64,000 nt of DNA. Source: JAGVSR01 sp963750715. Its GTDB lineage: Bacteria > Pseudomonadota > Alphaproteobacteria > Rhizobiales > Hyphomicrobiaceae. The stretch spans positions 1 through 64,000 of the forward strand of contig CAVVRP010000008.1 of NCBI GenBank assembly GCA_963750715.1. The letters are read 5' to 3'. The notes under the pieces were generated by a model that was not told where the DNA came from, did no database searches, and saw only the letters and a program-made list of their open reading frames with translations. The translations under genes and the position numbers were made by a program. Below, in pieces: positions 10,251 to 19,802 of the stretch (its first letter is position 1; every line of letters begins with the position of its first letter).

Positions 10251-11822
10251 GACAGGCATGATGTAGTTGTTACTGATACAATATTCTGTACTCATAAAGT
10301 TGTCCTCGATGATGAGGGAAAGATTATTCCATGGTTCACTCCGAGGGGAAATGCTTACGATAACTTTATTAAATTACGCTGGGATTTTATTAAAAAGCGG
10401 GTCCCTTTATCGCCCGGGCCGGATCCGCGTTCAAGATTCCCTCAGTATTATTTCTACTGTGCATTCAGGAATAATAATGGCATCCTTGAACCAGATACAT
10501 GGATGAATGATATTGGTGAAAAAATCCCAAACTGGTTTGAGAATGCAAGACTGTACTATGCGTATACAGGGGATAGCAGTGTAATGACATTAATCGGAGA
10601 TTTCATTTATTATGTTCTGGTTCATGGTACGAGTCCGGAGACATTTGCATGGCCTGGGTTCCCTTACACAACAACCAATGCAGGTGATACTGTATTCAGG
10701 GGTTTTACAGGTGCCGGACGATTTGTACAGCATGAAATTCAGGTTGACCATGCCGGAGAAATGGGATTGACATATTACAGGATGTATCTTTTTAGCAATG
10801 AAGAAAAATATCTCACAGCTGCACTGAATGTTGCCAATGTTCTTGCATCCAAAACAGGGGAGGGTACCCGTGAGAAATCAATCTGGCCATACCGGGTAGT
10901 TATGGATGATGGACGAGTTACTGCACCTTATGGAGCAAACTGGACTGGTTGTTACATGTTATTTGATAATCTGATAAGAGATAGTATTGGAAATGTGAAT
11001 GAATATCTTGATGTAAGGGAAAGAATCAGAAGCTTTCTTCTTCAATATCCTCTGAGAACAGGTTGCTGGACTGATGGACACTCTGATACGGATATTAAAA
11101 GCAACACTTATAAGAGTAACCTGAGTGCAAGCAATATGGCTCTTTGTCTGTTTGATTATCCTGATCTTGATCCTGAATGGGAAAGAAATATACCAATACT
11201 AATAAAATGGACAGAAGATAACTTTGTATTTCGCACTGCGCCCGGCGAACCATCCACAATGTGGGGAGCAAACATAGTCGGGGAACAGGATTCATTTAAC
11301 TATAAAATGGATTATCAGACTGCCCGCTATGCTGCTGCTTGCGCAAGATGGTATAATGTGTCCAAAGATGAATCATACAGGGAGAAAGCATATCGTTCAC
11401 TTAACTGGGTAACATATTGTAATGATTCCCTTGGTATGGCATTTGAGAGCCCGGTCAGCAAAGGTATTTTGAGCTGGTGGTCTGATTGTTACGGAGAATG
11501 TCCGCGCATGTTTTACCATGTTTTTGCTGCAGTTCCTGAATGGGCTCCGCCTGGGGAAGACCATATTTTATATTCCGAAGGAATATTGCGGGAGGTCCGT
11601 TATGCTGAAAATTCGGTGAAATATATTGCAGCACGATCAGGAACAGAGTACCTCCGGTTGTCATTCAAACCTTTATATGTCACTATAAATGGGACATTTA
11701 TTCCAAAGGAAAGTGATCTGGCAGCAGACACCTATAGCATCAGAAGTCTTGGAAAAGGAGATTACGCAGTAACAATTAAGCATAGTAAAAATTGTGAGGT
11801 AGTTGTATCGAGGGGATCTTAG
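10206..11822 (+). CDS. lipoprotein with six-hairpin glycosidase-like repeats, unknown function
   Basis: A 538-residue protein with a clear lipobox (LIILASC then D), hence anchored to the envelope. The body is rich in helical segments with Trp/Tyr/Asp motifs (ENARLYYAYTGD, GEMGLTYYRMYLF, YQTARYAAACARWY) spaced like an (alpha/alpha)6 barrel. The C-terminal ~80 residues look beta-rich. I cannot assign a GH or PL family. Start chosen at ATG 10206 because it gives the lipoprotein signal directly; upstream ATGs at 10131 and 10134 would add a poor leader. It precedes a GH30-like gene in the same direction, so a role in glycan breakdown is inferred. Confidence 0.6.
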   Translation: MNRILFLILIILASCDRHDVVVTDTIFCTHKVVLDDEGKIIPWFTPRGNAYDNFIKLRWDFIKKRVPLSPGPDPRSRFPQYYFYCAFRNNNGILEPDTWMNDIGEKIPNWFENARLYYAYTGDSSVMTLIGDFIYYVLVHGTSPETFAWPGFPYTTTNAGDTVFRGFTGAGRFVQHEIQVDHAGEMGLTYYRMYLFSNEEKYLTAALNVANVLASKTGEGTREKSIWPYRVVMDDGRVTAPYGANWTGCYMLFDNLIRDSIGNVNEYLDVRERIRSFLLQYPLRTGCWTDGHSDTDIKSNTYKSNLSASNMALCLFDYPDLDPEWERNIPILIKWTEDNFVFRTAPGEPSTMWGANIVGEQDSFNYKMDYQTARYAAACARWYNVSKDESYREKAYRSLNWVTYCNDSLGMAFESPVSKGILSWWSDCYGECPRMFYHVFAAVPEWAPPGEDHILYSEGILREVRYAENSVKYIAARSGTEYLRLSFKPLYVTINGTFIPKESDLAADTYSIRSLGKGDYAVTIKHSKNCEVVVSRGS

Positions 11823-11880
11823 AAAACCGAAAGTAAAAAGTCTTCTATCATCAAAAAAGATCGATTATATTTATGAAAAT

Positions 11881-14634
11881 ATGATTGAGCTATTCAAATA
11901 TTATAAAAGTACACTTGAGGAAAAAGTTCCACCGTTAAAGAAATTCATTTTAAACTTTGGATTTGTTATAACTACTATTTCCACAATAGCCCAGCCTTCA
12001 GAAACGAAACTGGAGATAGATGCTGGAACCAGGTATCAGTCCATAGATGGTTTCGGAGTAAATATTAATCCTGCGTGGTGGCTGAATGGTGTATACAGGG
12101 ATGCAAGTGTAGTCAAACCAGCAATTGATATCTTAATTGATTCGCTTGGGGCAAATATTTTCAGAGTCGTTATCGAAGAAATGGACTGGGAAGCAGTTAA
12201 CGATGATAATGACCCGGAAAACTTTAACTGGACCTATTTTAACAGTGTCTTTTCAGATTCCAGGTTTCAGGGCGTCTGGAGTACTTTGCATTACCTTAAT
12301 CAGAGGGGGATTACAGATGGACTGATTATAAATTTCATGGGAGCTCCTCCGGCATCTGAACCTCAGACTGAGCCGGATCCTGTAAAAAGCTGGATGGGGG
12401 ATGTCAATTTCTCAATAAACCCTGTTATGGAGGATGAATTTGTTGAGTCGATAGCTGCCCTGCTTTATTATGCCAGGAACAATGAAAAAATTAATTTCAG
12501 GCTGGTATCCCCTATGAATGAAACGGATATATTGTCTTCCACGAAAAGTCCTGAACACCCCGACGGAATTGTCGAGGGGCCTGACATGCCGGATGCTGAA
12601 CAATACGTGCGAGTATTAAGGAAACTGGCTGAAAAGCTGGACCGTATAGGAATGGGTGATATCCGTTTTGTAACTCCTGATGCTGCGGGAGATAAGTTGT
12701 TCAGCGCCTGCTTTTATAAGATCGTAAAGGATCCTTACCTGTTGGGAAAGCTCGCCTGCTGGGGCGTTCATCAGTATGGTGATGATGCTGGCAATTATCT
12801 GAATATCATCAGGGATCAAACAAATCCGGTTAAAACCTATTGGGTAACTGAAACTGCAGGTATTAAGAACCTTTTAGGGCAGCTGGATGATGGCGCCTCA
12901 GTTCATTTATTCTGGGATGGATTTGACTGTGTTTATCAGCATGGCATAAGAAACGGATATGGGACCATTCCTCCCAACGACTGGGTTTACTGGGAGAAAG
13001 AACAGGGTAAACCATTATTAGCCTTTAGTATATCAGACCAGAGCTGGACTCCCCGCAAACAATTTTATGAATTTTCCCAGCTTTTCAGGTTTGTGAGGCC
13101 GGGTGCCGTAAGGGTCGGTTCATCTGTAAATAATGATGATCTTGCTGTTTATGCTTTTATTAATCCAAACGGTCAGCTGGTGATTTTTGGAAAGAATAAT
13201 GGCAGTTATCCTGTCTCAATTAACGGTACAATAAACGGTTGGCCATTAATAGAAAGATTAAGTGTTTTTATTACTAACTCTTTTGTCAGTTTACAGCAAA
13301 AGGAAGATATAATTGCATCGAATAATTCGATGATTTTTACTGTACCTGCAGGTACAATTTTCACCCTGACCGGTTTTCCTGAGAATAAGATGGATGTGAT
13401 TTCCGGAATCAGGCCAGAGCCTCCGGGATGGTATCCGGGAGATATGCATGTTCACAGGAATTGCGGTGAAGTGACATCAATATGGCCGGAAACCAGTCTG
13501 GCTGAAATGATGGAAACTAATGACCTCTCGGTAATTTCGTTGCTTGCTGATATGGGAAATGGTGAAGTGAAAGACAGTAAGTCAGATCTTCCAAAGGTAA
13601 CAGGCCTGGATGCTGAACAGTCATCTCCGGAACGAATAGTACACTGGGATGCTGAGTGGCATTTTGACCCGGAAGGAGTGACATTTGAAAACAAAGCTCT
13701 GGGTGGCCATATAGTACTGTTGGGACTTAAAAATGCCCTTAAAACATGGGAGGAATCTCCATCCAGGATACTTGAGTGGGGCAGAAAGCAAAATGCAATT
13801 ATGGGCTTTTGTCATATGCAATATCTTAATGATACTATTCAAAATCAACTTAATTGTTGTATCCCGTTAGATTTTCCTGTTGAGATTGCACTTGGCACAA
13901 TTGATTTTCTTTCAGAAGATGTATGGCTTAATGATGCATCTGTACATGCATATTATAAAATTCTTAACTGTGGTTTCAGACCAGGGTGGGCAGCAGGAAC
14001 AGATTTTCCCTGCAACAACGGCTCTCCTTTAGGATCACTGTTGACTTATGTTCAGGTTAATGATGAACCTTTAACATATATGAAATGGATTGAAGGGATA
14101 AAAGACGGCAGAACAGTGGTGACAACAAATGGTCATGCTGAGTTCCTGGACCTTAAAGTAAATGATTCATTGTCTCCGGGTGATGAAATTCATCTCAGGA
14201 GAAAAGGACAAATAAATGTTAATGTTATTTGGACATCGATCCTGAATCAGGAAGGCCGTGTTGAGATCGTATGCAACGGGAAGATTGTGGCAAAAAAAGA
14301 TGCAATTGCCAGTCCTGGTAAACCTGTTACTTTAAATGTCAATCTGCCTGTCGTAGAAAGCAGTTGGATATGTGCCAGAAGAATGAATTCAGAAGGACAT
14401 CAATCACATACAGCACCTGTTTATATTACTATTGGAAACAAACCTGTAAGAGCTAGTGCAGACGATGCAGAATACTTTGTCAAATGGATAGAAAACATAC
14501 TATTGAATATTGAAAATAACGGGCCGTGGAGCATTTATTTTACAAAGGATATCGAAACTGTTAAAGCGAGGTACCGAAATGCAGTCAGTATTTACAGGAA
14601 AATAGCAAAGGAGGCTGGCAAATATCACAATTAA
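11881..14634 (+). CDS. GH30-like glycosidase fused to CehA/McbA-type PHP metallohydrolase domain
   Basis: A 917-residue exported protein. Residues ~10-38 form a signal peptide (KKFILNFGFVITTISTIA). Residues ~45-500 resemble the GH30/clan A fold: it opens with YQSIDGFGVNINPAWW, has a likely acid/base Glu214 in PMNETD, a likely nucleophile Glu324 in WVTETAG, and a beta side domain. From ~510 a PHP-like metallohydrolase follows: GDMHVH (His523, His525), FCHMQY (His645) and AGTDFP (Asp708) fit the metal ligands of CehA/McbA proteins. Such domains hydrolyse phosphoester or ester bonds, so the fusion may remove a glycan decoration and cleave the same chain. Start chosen at ATG 11881, just before the signal peptide. 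Confidence 0.65.
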   Translation: MIELFKYYKSTLEEKVPPLKKFILNFGFVITTISTIAQPSETKLEIDAGTRYQSIDGFGVNINPAWWLNGVYRDASVVKPAIDILIDSLGANIFRVVIEEMDWEAVNDDNDPENFNWTYFNSVFSDSRFQGVWSTLHYLNQRGITDGLIINFMGAPPASEPQTEPDPVKSWMGDVNFSINPVMEDEFVESIAALLYYARNNEKINFRLVSPMNETDILSSTKSPEHPDGIVEGPDMPDAEQYVRVLRKLAEKLDRIGMGDIRFVTPDAAGDKLFSACFYKIVKDPYLLGKLACWGVHQYGDDAGNYLNIIRDQTNPVKTYWVTETAGIKNLLGQLDDGASVHLFWDGFDCVYQHGIRNGYGTIPPNDWVYWEKEQGKPLLAFSISDQSWTPRKQFYEFSQLFRFVRPGAVRVGSSVNNDDLAVYAFINPNGQLVIFGKNNGSYPVSINGTINGWPLIERLSVFITNSFVSLQQKEDIIASNNSMIFTVPAGTIFTLTGFPENKMDVISGIRPEPPGWYPGDMHVHRNCGEVTSIWPETSLAEMMETNDLSVISLLADMGNGEVKDSKSDLPKVTGLDAEQSSPERIVHWDAEWHFDPEGVTFENKALGGHIVLLGLKNALKTWEESPSRILEWGRKQNAIMGFCHMQYLNDTIQNQLNCCIPLDFPVEIALGTIDFLSEDVWLNDASVHAYYKILNCGFRPGWAAGTDFPCNNGSPLGSLLTYVQVNDEPLTYMKWIEGIKDGRTVVTTNGHAEFLDLKVNDSLSPGDEIHLRRKGQINVNVIWTSILNQEGRVEIVCNGKIVAKKDAIASPGKPVTLNVNLPVVESSWICARRMNSEGHQSHTAPVYITIGNKPVRASADDAEYFVKWIENILLNIENNGPWSIYFTKDIETVKARYRNAVSIYRKIAKEAGKYHN

Positions 14635-14642
14635 TAATTATT

Positions 14643-17600
14643 TTGGACGCATCTGTATTTGGATGTTTTTTAAATTTACAACCTGATGATGAAACACTAA
14701 AAGCCACAACATTTTTGACAATACTTTACCCTTTAGTTAAAAAATTCCGGTTCACCAACAAAATAATATTAAGCATCCTGCTTATTCTGTCTTTTACCGG
14801 TACAGCGAAGACACAGCTGGCGATAAATGAGATCATGGCTTATAATACCACCGGTATTATCAATCCGGATCTGTTCCTGCGCACTGATTGGATCGAAATA
14901 TATAATGCCGGAAACGAAATAATTGATCTTTCGTTTTTTTCATTAAGCGATAATCCTGCGAATCTGAGCAAATGGGATTTTCCTTCCGGAACAACGATTG
15001 ATCCTGATGGCTTTCTTTTGGTATGGGCGGATGAAGCCGGTGAACTGCAAACGGGTCTTCATGCCAGTTTTAAACTGAATGTTTCCGGAGAAAACCTGTA
15101 TCTGACTAACCAGCAGGGACTTCTGATCGATTCATTATTCTTTTCCAGGCAATTTGAGGATGTCTCTTATGGGAAAACCGATACAGGTAGTCTTGTATAT
15201 TTTTCCAATCCAACCCCCGGTGCACCCAATGATGAGGCCTCTTCTTACCGTCTTGCAGTAGGAATATCCTATAATCCGCCTCCGGGTATCTATCCGGATT
15301 ACCAGATGCTCGAACTATCCTGGATTGATTCAAATGCAGTTATCCGTTATACCTTCGACGGATCAGAGCCGGACGAGAATTCGGATATATATGGCGGGCC
15401 GATTGGTATTTCAGCCAATACGGTTATCAGGACAAAGATCTGGGCAGAGGGCTATCTTCCGGGATGGATTGAGACGGCTACCTACCTGATAAGCGACACA
15501 TTCAATTTACCCGTATTTTCACTCGTTACCGACCCTGTCAACCTCTGGGACAGCGTACAGGGGATTTATGTGTCAGGAACAAATGGAATAACGGGTTATT
15601 GCAGCGAAGTACCTGTGAACTGGAACCAGGACTGGGAACGTCCTGTCAGCCTTGAATTATTAGGTAGATCAGGTACGAGAAAATTATATGCTGACGGAGG
15701 ATTAAAGATCCATGGCGGCTGCAGCAGAACAGCTCCCATGAAATCACTTGGCTATTTTTCCCGCAATGAATATGGTTCAAACGAACTGCGATATCCATTT
15801 TTCAGGGAGAAGGAAGACGTTACCTGGTTCAAAGATCTGATATTCAGGAATTCAGGTAATGATTTCTGGTATACAATGATGCGTGACGGAATAATACAGG
15901 CTGTCGCTAAATCAAACATGGATATTGATAAACAGGGTTTTGAACCGGTGATAGTCTTTCTTAATGGTGAATACTGGGGTATACATAACCTTCGGGAAGA
16001 TGTTAATGAGCATTACTTTGAATCTAATTATGGAATTCCCGCTGAAGAAATAGATCTGCTGAAAACCTACAACCAGGTTGTAAGTGGAACAGGAATTTAC
16101 TTTGTAAACCTGGAGAATTATTTGGGATCTCATGATCTGTCTATCCAGTCAAACTATGATTATGTTGCCGAAAGGATAGATATGAATGAATACATCAACT
16201 ACCAGATAACCGAAATGTTCTTTGCCAACAGGGACTGGCCGGGAAATAATCAGAAATACTGGCGCCACAGGACTACCAATGGTAAATGGAGGTGGGTCAT
16301 GTTTGATATGGATTTCACATGGGGTTTGTATGAATTTAATCCGGCCATTGATATGTTTACTTTCTGCACAGCAACTGACGGACCGGACTGGCCAAATCCG
16401 CCATGGGCTACATTTCTTTTCAGGAAGCTTCTTGAAAACAAGGGATTCCGGAAACAGTTCATCATGACATATATGATGCACCTGAATACAACATTTCAGC
16501 CTGCTAATGTTATTCATTTTATCGATTCAATGCAGGCAATGATCTATGACGAATTCCCTGCCCATATTGCCAGGTGGAGTCAGCCATGGTCTATGGACCA
16601 GTGGAACGCCAATGTTGAAGAATTGAGAAATTTTGCCAGGATGCGCCCGGATTATGTCTGGAATAACTTGAGAAATTATTTTTTTCTTGGACCAGTAATC
16701 AGTTTGTCCATATCGTATCCTGATACTGCAGGAAAAGTCATGCTGAACGATTATATCTTACCACCAGGAAGATTTGAGGGAAGATATATTTCAGGATTTC
16801 CACTGAAACTGCAGGCATATCCTGCAGCAGGCAAAAAATTTGTCAGATGGGATATTAATGAATATGAAGTGTATTCAGTAACAATCCTTCCAGGAAAATC
16901 AACCTGGAAATACCTGGATACAGGCGTCTATCCCGGTGATGGCTGGAATTCCGCAGGTTTTGATGATGCTGCATGGAAGGAAGGGCAGGGGGAACTGGGA
17001 TATGGTGATGGAGGTGAAACAACCATCCTGGATTTTGGTCCCGACTCAAATAACAAGTACATCACTTATTATTTCAGGAAAGAAATTGAAATTGAAAACC
17101 TCTCCCCGTACACGGAAAGAATTATTCGTATTATGCGTGATGATGGAGCCGTTGTTTATATTAACGGCAAAGAAGTGCTCAGAGTTCTTATGCCGGAGGG
17201 AGTGATAAACAACCAGACACTTTCAGCCGGCTATGCAAGCGGAGCTGATGAAAGTACCTATTTTGAATATTATATTGATTCATTATATCTGACTGCCGGA
17301 ACTAACATTATCGCCGTTGAGATCCATCAATCCGGTGCGACCAGCTCGGATATCAGCTTCGACCTGGAACTTGCCGGAAGTTATTCCATAGTTGGAGATA
17401 CAGTCCGGTTTGAAGACTCTGAACTGTCACTGTCTCCCATACATAGTATGAGAATAGAGCCTGTCTTTATAAAATCTTATGAAATTCCCGATATCGTTAT
17501 TAATGAATTTATGGCTTCAAACCAGGATGCATATGAAGATGAATTTGGCGAATATGCTGACTGGATGGAGTTATTCAATAAAGAGCAATTTGATGTGAAT

Positions 17601-18221
17601 ATCAGTGGATATTATATAACGGATGATTTCGGAGAACCATTTAAATGGAAAGTTCCGGGTGGATATCCTGAAAAAACAACCATTCCTGCCGGAGGATATA
17701 TTGTATTGTTTGCCGACAGGGATACCCTGCAGGGTCCTTTGCATTGCGATATAAAACTTGGAGCGGGAGGTGAGGAGATCGGACTGTCAGTGATTGTTAA
17801 TAACGGATTTCACTGGATAGACACTATAACATATGGCCCGCAGACCACCGATGTGTCATACGGCCGTTATCCTGACGGTGCCGCTCAATGGCTGATGATG
17901 CCGCAGTTTACTCCGGGCGCTTCAAACCTGTTTACTTCGGTTCCTTTTGTCAGCAGGGAGGGATTCAGGGTTTGGGTCTATCCGAATCCTGCAGACGATT
18001 TTGTTAACCTTGATATAACTGGATTATCTCCGGGTTCTGCCAACAGGTTTGAGATAGTCATTTATGATATAACAGGCCGGATAATAAGAACTGATGAAAT
18101 ATCGGTTTATGGAACAACATATTCCGGTCTGATCGATCTGTCAGAAATCCCGGGCGGCTTCTACATATTGAAAGTCGGAAATGATGTGGAACAGATATCC
18201 ACACGTTTGATCAGAAGATAA
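14643..18221 (+). CDS. CotH kinase-family / lamin-tail protein with T9SS sorting domain
   Basis: A ~1,190-residue secreted protein. In order: a signal segment (FRFTNKIILSILLILSF); a lamin-tail domain (~60-195, from LAINEIMAYN); a chitobiase C-terminal-like Ig segment (YTFDGSEPDE); a CotH-type kinase domain (~300-680) with FLNGEYWGIHNLREDV and WRWVMFDMDF; a carbohydrate-binding-like module (~780-930); a second lamin-tail domain (~945-1095, VINEFMASNQD); and a C-terminal type IX sorting domain (VYPNPADDFVNLDI ... GGFYILKV). CotH enzymes phosphorylate protein side chains; the secreted T9SS versions are uncharacterised. The start is uncertain: no ATG lies near the signal, and TTG codons at 14643 or 14715 are the choices. 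Confidence 0.85.
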   Translation: MDASVFGCFLNLQPDDETLKATTFLTILYPLVKKFRFTNKIILSILLILSFTGTAKTQLAINEIMAYNTTGIINPDLFLRTDWIEIYNAGNEIIDLSFFSLSDNPANLSKWDFPSGTTIDPDGFLLVWADEAGELQTGLHASFKLNVSGENLYLTNQQGLLIDSLFFSRQFEDVSYGKTDTGSLVYFSNPTPGAPNDEASSYRLAVGISYNPPPGIYPDYQMLELSWIDSNAVIRYTFDGSEPDENSDIYGGPIGISANTVIRTKIWAEGYLPGWIETATYLISDTFNLPVFSLVTDPVNLWDSVQGIYVSGTNGITGYCSEVPVNWNQDWERPVSLELLGRSGTRKLYADGGLKIHGGCSRTAPMKSLGYFSRNEYGSNELRYPFFREKEDVTWFKDLIFRNSGNDFWYTMMRDGIIQAVAKSNMDIDKQGFEPVIVFLNGEYWGIHNLREDVNEHYFESNYGIPAEEIDLLKTYNQVVSGTGIYFVNLENYLGSHDLSIQSNYDYVAERIDMNEYINYQITEMFFANRDWPGNNQKYWRHRTTNGKWRWVMFDMDFTWGLYEFNPAIDMFTFCTATDGPDWPNPPWATFLFRKLLENKGFRKQFIMTYMMHLNTTFQPANVIHFIDSMQAMIYDEFPAHIARWSQPWSMDQWNANVEELRNFARMRPDYVWNNLRNYFFLGPVISLSISYPDTAGKVMLNDYILPPGRFEGRYISGFPLKLQAYPAAGKKFVRWDINEYEVYSVTILPGKSTWKYLDTGVYPGDGWNSAGFDDAAWKEGQGELGYGDGGETTILDFGPDSNNKYITYYFRKEIEIENLSPYTERIIRIMRDDGAVVYINGKEVLRVLMPEGVINNQTLSAGYASGADESTYFEYYIDSLYLTAGTNIIAVEIHQSGATSSDISFDLELAGSYSIVGDTVRFEDSELSLSPIHSMRIEPVFIKSYEIPDIVINEFMASNQDAYEDEFGEYADWMELFNKEQFDVNISGYYITDDFGEPFKWKVPGGYPEKTTIPAGGYIVLFADRDTLQGPLHCDIKLGAGGEEIGLSVIVNNGFHWIDTITYGPQTTDVSYGRYPDGAAQWLMMPQFTPGASNLFTSVPFVSREGFRVWVYPNPADDFVNLDITGLSPGSANRFEIVIYDITGRIIRTDEISVYGTTYSGLIDLSEIPGGFYILKVGNDVEQISTRLIRR

Positions 18222-18229
18222 AACAAACA

Positions 18230-18259
18230 ACAAAATACGGTTTGATCTTCGGATTTTGT
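18230..18259. terminator. AT-rich hairpin between convergent genes
   Basis: ACAAAATACG (18230-18239) pairs with CGGATTTTGT (18250-18259) with one mismatch. It lies between the stop of the CotH gene and the stop of the minus-strand ATPase gene. It could terminate both transcripts; the stem is weak. Confidence 0.4.
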
Positions 18260-18336
18260 GTGGAGGCGCTGTTAAACTGAACCTGAAAAATAAATTTCTT
18301 TTAATATCATGGATGCTTTTTATCCGGAAATTTTAA

Positions 18337-19497
18337 TCAGTCCTCAAAATGTTTATGAATTGGCTGATTTAGAAAATCATGCCTGAACCATAATTCAAAG
18401 GCCGGATCGACAAATTCAAAGCCCTCTTTCTTTTCCTGTATTATATCATTATTAATGAGCATTGTTTTATTTTTGCTCGCATTCCGTGGTGTTCCCAGAC
18501 GGTATGTGGTCATTGCTGACACTGAAGTGAGCCTGCTTTCTCCATTTAATACAGCTATTAACAGATTGAGCTGAGTGGAACTAAGCGTTTCAGTTTCCTT
18601 TTGATAAAAGGGTGTATTGGCATTTATCAGTTCGGAAAGAGCTTTTTCGATTATTTCTTTCGTTGCCCTGTCAGTTGTAAGGTTCCATGTGTAATGAGCC
18701 AGCTGCTGAACATACCAGGAATGGCATTGCATTAAATCCGTAATCAATGCAGCATCAACATTGGTTATTTGTTTGCCTGTCCGTGTAAAGCTTCTGGATA
18801 TGAACCTGATCCATTCGTTTCTTGCTATTTTTTGAAGGAGCATTATGTCACCAAACCTGTAAAAAGGTTTTGAGGGGTTGTTAAAGATATCTTTCATCAT
18901 GTGCCTGCGGCTCCCATAAATACAATAGGTGACATCCTGCTGCCTTTGCCATATCGCTCTTAACTTTTTTTCAAACGACTCAAAATTGTTGAAATTTGCA
19001 ATATTCTGGAATTCATCGATACACACAATCATCTTTATCTTCTTCTGCTTTGCTATTGTCTCTGCCAGATCAAGTATCTCATCTTCGTTTTTCTTTATCT
19101 CCTCCCAGTCAAAACTGATACTGAAATCATTCACAGGATCAATACCTATATGTATTTTTGGCAGCAGCATTTTAAAAAATGTGCGGGCATTCCTTGCCCA
19201 TTCCTGCCATTTTGAAGAGGATTCTTTGATCAGCTCACGGGCAAATTTCTCCATAAACTGCTCTTCTGAACTGACAGTGAACAGGTCTATTACCGCTACC
19301 CGGATCTTTTTATTGTTTTTGCTGATCCTGGAAACTGTTTTCTCCACCAAAGAAGATTTTCCCCATCTTCTGGGAGAAATCAACGCTGTATTAATTCCGC
19401 CCGTTAAGTTATCTGATAGTCTCCTGATTTCATCCTTTCTATCGATGAATGCCTCATTAATGACTATTGTTCCGTAAATAAAGGGAGAGTTTTTCAT
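18337..19497 (-). CDS. archaeal-type AAA/STAND ATPase
   Basis: A 386-residue cytoplasmic ATP-binding protein. The Walker A is atypical (SPRRWGKSSLV, Lys48), the Walker B is VCIDEFQ (Asp161-Glu162), and a GSRRH segment may be a sensor. A C-terminal winged-helix-like part follows (LSSTQLNLLIAVLNG ... FVDPAFELWFRH). The family is widespread in Bacteroidetes and archaea, often in mobile regions; its function is unknown. It sits alone on the opposite strand between two glycan genes, with its own upstream repeat elements, and so looks like an independent insertion into the locus. Confidence 0.8.
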   Translation of the reverse strand: MKNSPFIYGTIVINEAFIDRKDEIRRLSDNLTGGINTALISPRRWGKSSLVEKTVSRISKNNKKIRVAVIDLFTVSSEEQFMEKFARELIKESSSKWQEWARNARTFFKMLLPKIHIGIDPVNDFSISFDWEEIKKNEDEILDLAETIAKQKKIKMIVCIDEFQNIANFNNFESFEKKLRAIWQRQQDVTYCIYGSRRHMMKDIFNNPSKPFYRFGDIMLLQKIARNEWIRFISRSFTRTGKQITNVDAALITDLMQCHSWYVQQLAHYTWNLTTDRATKEIIEKALSELINANTPFYQKETETLSSTQLNLLIAVLNGESRLTSVSAMTTYRLGTPRNASKNKTMLINNDIIQEKKEGFEFVDPAFELWFRHDFLNQPIHKHFED

Positions 19498-19510
19498 AAA
19501 AGAATTGTTT

Positions 19511-19556
19511 TATACCATTTTATATTATACCATATAGTATTATACACAAAGGTATA
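19511..19556 (-). promoter_or_regulatory. putative promoter -7 box and TATACC operator-like repeats of the ATPase gene
   Basis: Upstream of the minus-strand ATPase, TAccTTTG (19554-19547, minus strand) matches the Bacteroidetes -7 element TAnnTTTG; no clear -33 box is seen. Between it and the ATG there are TATACCAT copies at 19511-19518 and 19526-19533 and an inverted GGTATA at 19551-19556. Repeated half-sites here could bind a regulator. Confidence 0.35.
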
Positions 19557-19802
19557 AAAATAAAATCAAATTCCATTGAAGCCAAATTTTACCAAAATAA
19601 AAATGCCTGGTAATCCCCGCAGAAGGTGGTACTCCTAAAACGATGATAAACCGGCAATCGGGAGTGATACATGGTCTGGTCTGGTCTCCCGATGACTGTT
19701 ATATTTCATTTATTGACTGGAACTCGGCAGGTAATGTTGGTATTTTTTTTCAGAAAGTTCTTCAATCCTGATAAAAATCAATTAATTTTCTGGAAAAATC
19801 CT

